Assembly: GCF_017355525.1 (NCBI RefSeq)
Contig: NZ_CP067395.1
Coordinates: forward strand, 5,406,501-5,470,500
From: Lysobacter enzymogenes
GTDB lineage: Bacteria > Pseudomonadota > Gammaproteobacteria > Xanthomonadales > Xanthomonadaceae
Reading direction: 5' to 3'
Length of the DNA stretch: 64,000 nt
Part shown: positions 57,586 through 64,000 of the stretch, piece by piece
How the letters are laid out: the number at the start of each line of letters is the position of its first letter
Position numbering within the stretch: position 1 is the first letter of the stretch
The notes under the pieces: model-generated
What the model was told of the DNA's origin: nothing
Databases searched by the model: none
Seen by the model: the letters and a program-made list of their open reading frames with translations, nothing else
Program-made: the position numbers and the translations under genes

Positions 57586-58116
57586 ATGTCGCATGCAATC
57601 GCCACCGTTTCGCCGCGCGCGCGCCGAGGCGCCGGCTTCCTGTCCGTCCTGCGCGCGTTCGCGTTGACGGCCGCGCTGTTGTTCAGCGCCGCGGCTCCGG
57701 CCGACCCGGTCCGCGCCGAGCAGATCATGCAGAGCATACGCACCGACCGCGCGCTGCTGGATTCGCACATGATGTACGTCAACATGTATCTGGATGCCGG
57801 CAACATCCAGGCGGCGCAGTTCAGCCTGTCGATGGCGTACTCCAAATCCATCCAGCTGAGCGTCGGGCTGTCCAATCTGCAAAACGAATTGCGCGATTCG
57901 CGCGCGGCCGGGCAGTACAACGACGCGCAGGCGTTGGATCGGGCGATCGCGTTTTCCGACTCCGCCGGCAGAGACATGCAGATGATCAAGGCCTATCTGA
58001 TGACGCTGCAGATGGAGCGGCCGCCGTCGCAGTTCACCCGGCTGTTGCTGAAGATGGAGTTCCAGAAATTCGAGATCGCGATGCGCGATCTGCAGCAGGC
58101 GATGAGCGAGGCCTGA
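57586..58116 (+). CDS. Exported helical protein, tandem paralogue 2 of 3
   Basis: A 176-residue homologue with the same layout: N-terminal polar stretch, signal core LRAFALTAALLFSAAAP, mature start ADPVRAEQIMQSIRTDRALLDSHMM, a central YLDAGNIQAAQFSLSMAYSKS, and terminal FEIAMRDLQQAMSEA, identical in its last six residues to paralogue 1 (QAMSEA). AAGGAGAG precedes ATG 57586 in a near-copy of the other leaders. The 112-base gap to gene 1 has no terminator, so a single transcript is likely. Function unknown. Confidence 0.8.
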   Translation: MSHAIATVSPRARRGAGFLSVLRAFALTAALLFSAAAPADPVRAEQIMQSIRTDRALLDSHMMYVNMYLDAGNIQAAQFSLSMAYSKSIQLSVGLSNLQNELRDSRAAGQYNDAQALDRAIAFSDSAGRDMQMIKAYLMTLQMERPPSQFTRLLLKMEFQKFEIAMRDLQQAMSEA

Positions 58117-58215
58117 GCCTCGCGCGCGACGGGGCCGCCATGCGGTCCCGTCGCGATCCGCACACCCGCGGCCGCGATGGATGCGGCCGCATTCTGCGCT
58201 TCAAGGAGGGAACCC

Positions 58216-58746
58216 ATGTTCGCGATACCGATCGATGTCCGCCGGCCTGCGCGTGCGCGCGCCGGCCTGCTGGCCGCCCTGCGCGCGTTCGCGCTGGCCG
58301 CGGTCTTGTCGTTCAGCGCCGGCGCGCAGGCCGATCCGGTCGAGCTGCAGCGGATCATGCAGAGCGTGCGCGGCGAGCACGCCGGGTTCGAATCGAATCT
58401 GCTGCAGGCCTACCAGGACCTCGACAACGGCCAGGTCGCTGAAGCCCAGCAAGGCTTCGGCCTGGCGCGCGCCAACACCACCGCGCTGAGCGCGGCGCTG
58501 GCCGAGCTCGATGCCGAGATGGACCGCTCCATGCAGGCGGGCGAGTACACCGACAAGCGCGCCTTGGCGATTGCAGTCCAGCACGGCAAGAACGCCAAGA
58601 AGCTGATCGACATGATCGATGCCTACCTGCAACTCATGCAGAACCAGCCGCATCCGTTCACGCGCGCGCTGATCGATTCGCGCCGGCCCGCGTTCGACAG
58701 CAAGATCGAACAACTGGAAACCGAGTTGGCCAAGAGTCAGGCCTGA
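58216..58746 (+). CDS. Exported helical protein, tandem paralogue 3 of 3
   Basis: A 176-residue homologue; signal core LAALRAFALAAVLSFSAGAQA, mature start DPVELQRIMQSVRGEHAGFESNLLQAYQDL, then GQVAEAQQGFGLARANTTAL and IAVQHGKNAKKLIDMIDAYLQLMQ. The C-terminus (FDSKIEQLETELAKSQA) has diverged from QAMSEA. AAGGAGG before ATG 58216. Probably co-transcribed with paralogues 1 and 2. The most divergent of the three; function unknown. Confidence 0.8.
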   Translation: MFAIPIDVRRPARARAGLLAALRAFALAAVLSFSAGAQADPVELQRIMQSVRGEHAGFESNLLQAYQDLDNGQVAEAQQGFGLARANTTALSAALAELDAEMDRSMQAGEYTDKRALAIAVQHGKNAKKLIDMIDAYLQLMQNQPHPFTRALIDSRRPAFDSKIEQLETELAKSQA

Positions 58747-58791
58747 TCCGCTGCGTCCGCGCGCCGCATCGGCCTGCGGCTGCAGCGGCCG

Positions 58792-59181
58792 TCAAGCCGT
58801 TTCCGAAGGCTCGCGCCAGCGCGCCAGGCGCGCATCCAGCAGCGCGGCGACGACCTCGCGCGCGCGGGCGTCGCCGGGGCCGCGCGCGTCGTGGGTGCAG
58901 CCCTTGCCGTGGTTGCACGATGCGCAGGCGAGGGCGAGGTTGCGCGGATCGTCGGGCTCAAAGCCGACCCGCGCGCACAGCTCGGCCGCGGCGCGGCGGC
59001 CGAACCAGGCGCTGGGCACCACGTGTTCGAGCGAGGTCGTGCCGAGCGCTTCGCCGTCGGCGCGCAGCGCCAGGGCGCGGCGGCAATGCAGGCAGCGGCT
59101 GCGCCAGGTGTCGCCGTCGAGCGCGGCCAGCGCGTCGGTGCGCGCGGCTTGCAGCAGGCGGCGGCGCAGCGCGGAGCGCAT
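58792..59181 (-). CDS. HNH endonuclease
   Basis: A 129-residue small nuclease. Zinc-type cysteine pairs CLHC (about residue 36) and CASC (about 90) flank the HNH core: LEHVVPSAWFGRR provides the first His, and DPRNLALACASCNHGKG the Asn and terminal His. No signal peptide. Lone gene, convergent with paralogue 3, 45 bases apart. It resembles small housekeeping HNH proteins rather than a restriction system component, since no methylase or phage gene is near. Confidence 0.9.
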   Translation of the reverse strand: MRSALRRRLLQAARTDALAALDGDTWRSRCLHCRRALALRADGEALGTTSLEHVVPSAWFGRRAAAELCARVGFEPDDPRNLALACASCNHGKGCTHDARGPGDARAREVVAALLDARLARWREPSETA

Positions 59182-59277
59182 CTCAGCGCGCCGCGCCGGC
59201 GACAGGCATGCCGGCGACGGGCCGGACCGCAGCGGTCCGGGCCGCAGCGGTCCATCGCCGCGCCGTCGTCACTGCAA

Positions 59278-60471
59278 TCAGGCCTTGATCACGCCGAGTT
59301 CGCGACCGATCTTGATGAAGGCGTCGATCGCCCGGTCCAGATGCTCGCGGGTATGCGCGGCCGACATCTGGGTGCGGATGCGCGCCTGGCCCTGCGGCAC
59401 CACCGGGAAGAAGAAGCCGATCGCGTAGATGCCTTCCTCGAGCAGGCGCTCGGCGAACTTCTGCGCCAGCGGCGCGTCGTACAGCATCACCGGGCTGATC
59501 GGATGCACGCCGGGCTTGACGTCGAAACCGGCCGCGGTCATGCGCTCGCGGAAGTAGGCGGTGTTCTGCGCCAGTTGCTCGCGCAGATCGCCGGCGGCCG
59601 ACAGCATCTCGAACGCCTTGATGCCGGCGGCGACCACGTGCGGCGGCAACGAGTTGGAGAACAGGTAGGGACGCGAGCGCTGGCGCAGCAGTTCGATGAC
59701 TTCCTTCTTCGCGGTGGTGAAGCCGCCGAGCGCGCCGCCCATCGCCTTGCCGAGGGTGCCGGTGAAGATGTCGATCCGGTCCATCACTCCCTTGACTTCG
59801 GCCGAGCCGCGGCCGGTCGCGCCGAGGAAGCCGGTGGCGTGGCATTCGTCGATGTGGACCAGGGCGTTGTACTTCTTCGCCAACGCGACGATTTCGTCGA
59901 GCGGGGCGATGAAGCCGTCCATCGAGAACACGCCGTCGCTGGTGATCAGCTTGGTCTTGCAGCCGGCGGCGTCGGCCGCTTGCAGCTGCTTTTCCAGGTC
60001 GGTCATGTCGCAGTTGGCGTAGCGGAAGCGCTTGGCCTTGCACAGGCGCACGCCGTCGATGATCGAGGCGTGGTTGAGCGCGTCGGAGATGATGGCGTCG
60101 TTCTCGCCGAGCAGCGGCTCGAACAGACCGCCGTTGGCGTCGAAGCAGGCGGCGTAGAGGATCGTATCCTCGGTGCCGAAGAAATCGGCGATGGTCTTTT
60201 CCAATTGCTTGTGCAGGTCCTGGGTGCCGCAGATGAAGCGCACCGAGGCCATGCCGAAACCGTGGGTGTCGAGCGCGTCCTTGGCCGACTGGATGATGTC
60301 CGGATGATCGGCCAGGCCCAGGTAGTTGTTGGCGCAGAAGTTCAGCACCGTGCGGCCGTCGGCGAGCCCGATTTCGGCCGACTGCGGGCTGGTGATGATG
60401 CGCTCGGACTTGAACAGGCCGGCGGCGCGGATCTCTTCGAGGGTGTCGGCGTAGTGCTGGGTCAGGGACAT
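59278..60471 (-). CDS. kbl: Glycine C-acetyltransferase (2-amino-3-ketobutyrate CoA ligase)
   Basis: PLP enzyme cleaving 2-amino-3-ketobutyrate with CoA to glycine and acetyl-CoA. 397 residues of the alpha-oxoamine synthase family. Landmarks: [58 protein letters not shown] (Asp for the pyridine nitrogen, His), and the PLP-lysine motif [14 protein letters not shown] around residue 240. Second gene of a tdh-kbl unit, the reverse of the kbl-tdh order in E. coli. Start [20 protein letters not shown]; no Shine-Dalgarno, but a hairpin lies just upstream. Confidence 0.96.
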   Translation of the reverse strand: MSLTQHYADTLEEIRAAGLFKSERIITSPQSAEIGLADGRTVLNFCANNYLGLADHPDIIQSAKDALDTHGFGMASVRFICGTQDLHKQLEKTIADFFGTEDTILYAACFDANGGLFEPLLGENDAIISDALNHASIIDGVRLCKAKRFRYANCDMTDLEKQLQAADAAGCKTKLITSDGVFSMDGFIAPLDEIVALAKKYNALVHIDECHATGFLGATGRGSAEVKGVMDRIDIFTGTLGKAMGGALGGFTTAKKEVIELLRQRSRPYLFSNSLPPHVVAAGIKAFEMLSAAGDLREQLAQNTAYFRERMTAAGFDVKPGVHPISPVMLYDAPLAQKFAERLLEEGIYAIGFFFPVVPQGQARIRTQMSAAHTREHLDRAIDAFIKIGRELGVIKA

Positions 60472-60478
60472 GGAGGCC

Positions 60479-60561
60479 GGGATTCGAGATTGGGGATTAG
60501 GGATTGGTAAGAGCGAGGCCGCTGGAGATCGGGAGGGACCGCTTTGCGAATCTCGAATCCC
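60479..60561. repeat. 13-bp inverted repeat in the tdh-kbl gap (family E)
   Basis: GGGATTCGAGATT (479-491) and AATCTCGAATCCC (549-561), with extra copies of GGGGATTAGGGATT and CGAATCCC nearby. A telomere-like simple repeat of related type (CCTAACCCCTAACCCCTAAC) occurs near 31017-31036. It would form a hairpin on the tdh-kbl message. Confidence 0.8.
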
Positions 60562-60583
60562 GAATCCCCATTCCCGGCTTCAG

Positions 60584-61618
60584 TCAGTTCCAGCTCAGCA
60601 CGACCTTGCCGGCCTTGCCCGCTTCCATCAGGTCGAAACCCTTCTGGAATTCGTCGACCGGCAACTGATGCGTCAGCACCTTGCCGAGCGGGAAGCCCGA
60701 CAGCACCAACTGGGTCATCTTGTACCAGGTCTCGTACATCTTGCGGCCGTAGATGCCGTGCAGGGTCAGGCCCTTGAAGATGATCTTGTCCCAGTCGGCG
60801 CCGGCGCCCTTGGGCATGATGCCGAGCATCGCGATCTTGCCGCCGTGGTACATGCAGTCGAGCATGTCGTTGAACGCGCGCGGGTTGCCGCTCATTTCCA
60901 GGCCGACGTCGAAGCCTTCCATGTGCAGGTCGGCCATCACGTCCTTGAGCGACTGGTTGGCGACGTTGACCACGCGCGTGGCGCCCATGTCGGCGGCGAG
61001 CTTCAGGCGGAAATCGTTGACGTCGGTGACGACCACGTTGCGCGCGCCGATGTGCTTGCAGATGCCGGCGGCGATGATGCCGATCGGGCCGGCGCCGGTG
61101 ATCAGCACGTCTTCGCCGACCACGTCGAATTCCAGCGCGCAATGCGCGGCGTTGCCGTAGGGATCGAAGAACGCGGCCAGTTCGCTCGGGATCTGGTCCG
61201 GGATCGGCCACAGGTTGCTGGCCGGCATGACGATGTATTCGGCGAACGCGCCGTCGCGGTTGACGCCGATGCCGGTGGTGTTCGGGCACAGGTGCTGGCG
61301 TCCGGCGCGGCAGTTGCGGCAATGGCCGCAGACGATGTGGCCTTCGGCCGAGACGCGCTGGCCGACCTTGTAGCCGGTCACGCCGGGGCCGAGTTCGGCG
61401 ACGCGGCCGACGAACTCGTGGCCGATCACCAGGCCCGGCTTGATCGTGCGCTGGCTCCACTCGTCCCACAGGTAGATGTGCAGGTCGGTGCCGCAGATGG
61501 CGGTCTTCTCGAGCTTGACCAGGACCTCGTTCGGACCCGGGCTCGGCACCGGCACTTCTTCCATCCAGATGCCCTTGCCGGCTTCGCGCTTGACCAGTGC
61601 CTTCATCGTTTGCGTCAT
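60584..61618 (-). CDS. tdh: L-threonine 3-dehydrogenase
   Basis: Zinc enzyme oxidising threonine to 2-amino-3-ketobutyrate, which Kbl then cleaves. 344 residues (340 from ATG 61606, which aligns better with the family opening MKAL). Catalytic zinc Cys in ICGTD, GHE near residue 70, structural zinc [15 protein letters not shown], and the NAD Rossmann motif [16 protein letters not shown] near 170. The [13 protein letters not shown] segment and C-terminal [11 protein letters not shown] are typical. First gene of a tdh-kbl unit. Confidence 0.96.
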   Translation of the reverse strand: MTQTMKALVKREAGKGIWMEEVPVPSPGPNEVLVKLEKTAICGTDLHIYLWDEWSQRTIKPGLVIGHEFVGRVAELGPGVTGYKVGQRVSAEGHIVCGHCRNCRAGRQHLCPNTTGIGVNRDGAFAEYIVMPASNLWPIPDQIPSELAAFFDPYGNAAHCALEFDVVGEDVLITGAGPIGIIAAGICKHIGARNVVVTDVNDFRLKLAADMGATRVVNVANQSLKDVMADLHMEGFDVGLEMSGNPRAFNDMLDCMYHGGKIAMLGIMPKGAGADWDKIIFKGLTLHGIYGRKMYETWYKMTQLVLSGFPLGKVLTHQLPVDEFQKGFDLMEAGKAGKVVLSWN

Positions 61619-61767
61619 GGGATTTCGATACCTAGGGGCCGCGGCCGGGCCGGGCGGGAAAGAAGCCCGAATTATACGCCCCGGGCGTGCCCGGGCCGGG
61701 CCGGCGGGTTTGCCCGCGGCGGGCGGCTTGGCCTATCGTCGCGGCTTCCTTGCCGTACGGAATCACC

Positions 61768-63924
61768 ATGCGCCCCCGTGTGTTAGCCCTGTCCCTGGCG
61801 CTGTGCGCCACCGCCGCCCAGGCCGATGAAGGCATGTGGATGCCTTCGCAACTGCCCGAGATCGCCCGCCAGCTGCGCGCGGCCGGGTTCAAGGGCGACC
61901 CGGCCGATCTGGCCGAGCTGACCCGCGCGCCGATGAACGCGGTGGTCAAGGTCGGCGGCGCGACCGGTTCGTTCGTGTCCGGCGACGGGCTGGTGCTGAC
62001 CAACCACCACGTCGCGTTCGGGGTGATCCAGTACAACTCCAAGCCCGAGCGCGACCTGATCCGCGACGGCTACGTCGCCGCCGACCGCGCCGCCGAACTG
62101 CCGGCGAACCCGGACTTCCGCGTGCTGGTGACCACCGGTTTCGACAAGGTCACCGAGCGCATCCTCAAGGACGCGCGCGGCAAGCGCGGCCGCGCCTACT
62201 ACGACGCCGTGGACGGCGCGACCAAGACCCTGGTGGCCGAGTGCGAGCGCGAGGCGGGCTACCGTTGCAGCGTCGCCAACATGTACTACGGCAGCGATTT
62301 CTATCTGATCCGCCAGCTGGAACTGCGCGACGTGCGTCTGGTGTACGCGCCGCCGGACAGCATCGGCAACTACGGCGAGGAGATCGACAACTTCGTCTGG
62401 CCGCGCCACAGCGGCGATTTCACCTTGCTGCGCGCCTACGTCGGCAAGGACGGCAAGCCGGCCGACTATTCGCCCGACAACGTGCCCTATAAGCCGCCGG
62501 GCCATTTGCAGATCGCCACCGAGCCGGTGCGCGAAGGCGATTACGCGATGCTCGCCGGCTATCCGGGCACGACCTACCGCCATCGCATGGCTTCGGAATT
62601 CGCCCAGCAGGTGCAATGGCAACTGCCGTCGCGGGTGGCGCTGTTCGGCGACCTGATCAAGACCATCGACGCCGCCGCGGCCGGTTCGGCCGATGCGCAG
62701 GTCAGCTACGCGGCCCAGGTCAAGGGCTTCAAGAACACGCTCAAGCGCGCCCAGGGCGAGCTCGACGGCCTGCGCCGCAGCGACGCGGTGCGGGTGCGCG
62801 GCGAAGACGAGAAGGCGATGCTGGCGTGGCTCGACCGGCAGCCCGACGCGCGCGCGATCCGCGCCGACATCGACGCCGCGCAGAAGGTGCTCGACGCCGG
62901 CGCGGCCACGCGCGAGCGCGACCAGCTGCTCGCCGCGATCCGCACCCAGACCCAGTTGCTCAACGCCGCGCTGACCGTGCAGCGCCTGGCGGTGGAGCGC
63001 GCCAAGCCCGACGCGCAGCGCGAATCGGGTTATCAGCAGCGCGACGAAGTGCTGATCGCCGGCCGGCTCAAGCAAGTGCAGCGGCGTTACCGCAGCGCGG
63101 TCGAGAAGGACGTGCTGCTGTACCTGCTGAAGCAATACAAGCAGGCGGCGAAGGGCGAGTTGCGCGTGGCCGAGATCGAACGCGTGTTCCCGGGCGAGGA
63201 CGAGGCCGCGCTCAAGCGCAGCATCGATGCGGTCTACGCGAACACCGGCCTCGGCGAAGAAGCCGCGCGCCTGCAGGCGATGCAGGCGGACGCGAAGGCG
63301 CTGCAGTCTTCGGACGATTCGCTGCTCAAGGCCGCCGCGGCGCTGAGCCCGGCGTTCGCGCGGATCGAGGAAGAAGGCAAGGCGCGCGAAGGCGAGCTGC
63401 TGCGCCTGCGCCCGGCCTACATGCGCGCGCTGATCGGCTTCCGCAAGTCGCAGGGCCGCGCGGTGTATCCCGACGCCAACTCGACCCTGCGGGTCAGCTT
63501 CGGCGCGGTCAGCTCGATGGATCCGCGCGACGGCGTGCGCTACCGCCCGCTGACCACGGTCCAGGGCATCGTCGAAAAGCACACCGGCGCCAAGCCGTTC
63601 GACGCGCCCAAGGCGCTGCGCGAGGCCATCGCCAAGGGCGATTTCGGCAGCACCGCCGATCCCGAGCTCAAGACCCAGACCGTCGATTTCCTGACCAACC
63701 TCGACACCACCGGCGGCAATTCCGGTTCGCCCGTGCTCGACGCCAACGGCCGCCTGATCGGCCTGAACTTCGACAGCAACTGGGAAGCGGTCAGCGCCAG
63801 CTGGATGTTCGATCCGCGCTACAAGCGCGCGATCCACGTCGACATGCGCTACCTGCGCTGGCTGTTGGCCAAGGTGTATCCGGCGCCGCATTTGCTGAAG
63901 GAAATGCAGCTGCCGGCGGAGTGA
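61768..63924 (+). CDS. S46 dipeptidyl peptidase (DPP7/DPP11 family)
   Basis: A 718-residue periplasmic exopeptidase that removes N-terminal dipeptides. Signal peptide 1-19 (RVLALSLALCATAAQA-DEG). The chymotrypsin-like catalytic His is in LTNHHVAFG (about 89) and the Ser in TTGGNSGSPVLDANGRLIGLNFD (about 650-655); an alpha-helical insert in the middle (about 270-560) is typical for S46. The residue after FD that separates DPP7 (Gly) from DPP11 (Arg) in known enzymes appears to be Ser here (NFDSNWEAV), which favours a DPP7-like preference. Complete within the window; the remaining 76 bases hold no gene. Confidence 0.94.
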   Translation: MRPRVLALSLALCATAAQADEGMWMPSQLPEIARQLRAAGFKGDPADLAELTRAPMNAVVKVGGATGSFVSGDGLVLTNHHVAFGVIQYNSKPERDLIRDGYVAADRAAELPANPDFRVLVTTGFDKVTERILKDARGKRGRAYYDAVDGATKTLVAECEREAGYRCSVANMYYGSDFYLIRQLELRDVRLVYAPPDSIGNYGEEIDNFVWPRHSGDFTLLRAYVGKDGKPADYSPDNVPYKPPGHLQIATEPVREGDYAMLAGYPGTTYRHRMASEFAQQVQWQLPSRVALFGDLIKTIDAAAAGSADAQVSYAAQVKGFKNTLKRAQGELDGLRRSDAVRVRGEDEKAMLAWLDRQPDARAIRADIDAAQKVLDAGAATRERDQLLAAIRTQTQLLNAALTVQRLAVERAKPDAQRESGYQQRDEVLIAGRLKQVQRRYRSAVEKDVLLYLLKQYKQAAKGELRVAEIERVFPGEDEAALKRSIDAVYANTGLGEEAARLQAMQADAKALQSSDDSLLKAAAALSPAFARIEEEGKAREGELLRLRPAYMRALIGFRKSQGRAVYPDANSTLRVSFGAVSSMDPRDGVRYRPLTTVQGIVEKHTGAKPFDAPKALREAIAKGDFGSTADPELKTQTVDFLTNLDTTGGNSGSPVLDANGRLIGLNFDSNWEAVSASWMFDPRYKRAIHVDMRYLRWLLAKVYPAPHLLKEMQLPAE

Positions 63925-64000
63925 AGGCGAGGCGCGGGCGAAAGCCGCTCATCGGTGCGGCTTTCGCTTCTTCCTCACTCCGCTAGGCCCGTTCTCGCTT

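Noticed and set aside
58792..59181. Restriction-modification or mobile-element HNH nuclease
   Set aside because: No methylase, integrase, phage or intein sequence nearby; looks like a lone small HNH protein.

Overview
The window is very G+C-rich, coding-dense, chromosomal-looking DNA. Gene content (S46 dipeptidyl peptidase, DUF5916 and TonB outer-membrane proteins, DUF4087, SleB-like hydrolase, tandem OmpA proteins) and many dispersed REP-like palindromes starting with the tetranucleotide GTAG point to a Lysobacter-like member of the Xanthomonadales. I see no rRNA, tRNA, insertion sequence, prophage or CRISPR array. The assignment is inference from gene families; no search was run.

Layout. 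1-5.2 kb: patatin phospholipase, DUF5916 outer-membrane protein and a small secreted protein. 5.2-21.1 kb: a long minus-strand block with a TonB receptor, EamA exporter with AraC regulator, an orphan PIN protein, three lipoproteins, a DUF533 protein, LysE exporter, thioredoxin-like protein, a secreted TIM-barrel-like protein, MscS channel with DUF4087 protein, a TPR protein, and an EF-G-like GTPase whose catalytic G3 histidine is tyrosine. 21.5-29.4 kb: OsmC, a hydrolase, a glycine-zipper protein, then propionate genes prpE, prpB and prpC with a suppressor-of-fused-domain gene between prpE and prpB. prpD lies about 21 kb further on (50.1 kb).

30-40 kb: GST, SleB-like hydrolase, FadH, and a translationally overlapping three-gene MksF-MksE-MksB-like condensin operon with no nuclease (MksG/JetD) partner. 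40-42.4 kb: a second EF-G paralogue, this one with intact GTPase motifs, behind a roughly 350-nt leader. The leader has a good promoter, a 32-codon upstream frame, an intrinsic terminator, a second short frame with a strong Shine-Dalgarno, and a hairpin. This attenuator-like arrangement is the most striking feature of the window. 42.5-50 kb: a quinone reductase-like MDR protein, a GDSL hydrolase and an MFS exporter, the last two divergent from LysR regulators with palindromes in the shared gaps, then a DODA-type dioxygenase.

51.8-54.4 kb: two nearly identical OmpA/TSP3 genes in tandem, each with its own terminator. 54.8-64 kb: a small secreted protein, an RsuA-type pseudouridine synthase, three tandem paralogous exported proteins of unknown function with matching Shine-Dalgarno contexts, an HNH endonuclease, the tdh-kbl threonine degradation pair, and an S46 dipeptidyl peptidase.

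Metabolic links: PrpE, PrpC, PrpD and PrpB together complete the 2-methylcitrate cycle; Tdh and Kbl convert threonine to glycine and acetyl-CoA; the S46 peptidase, TonB receptor and OmpA proteins fit a peptide-scavenging soil bacterium.
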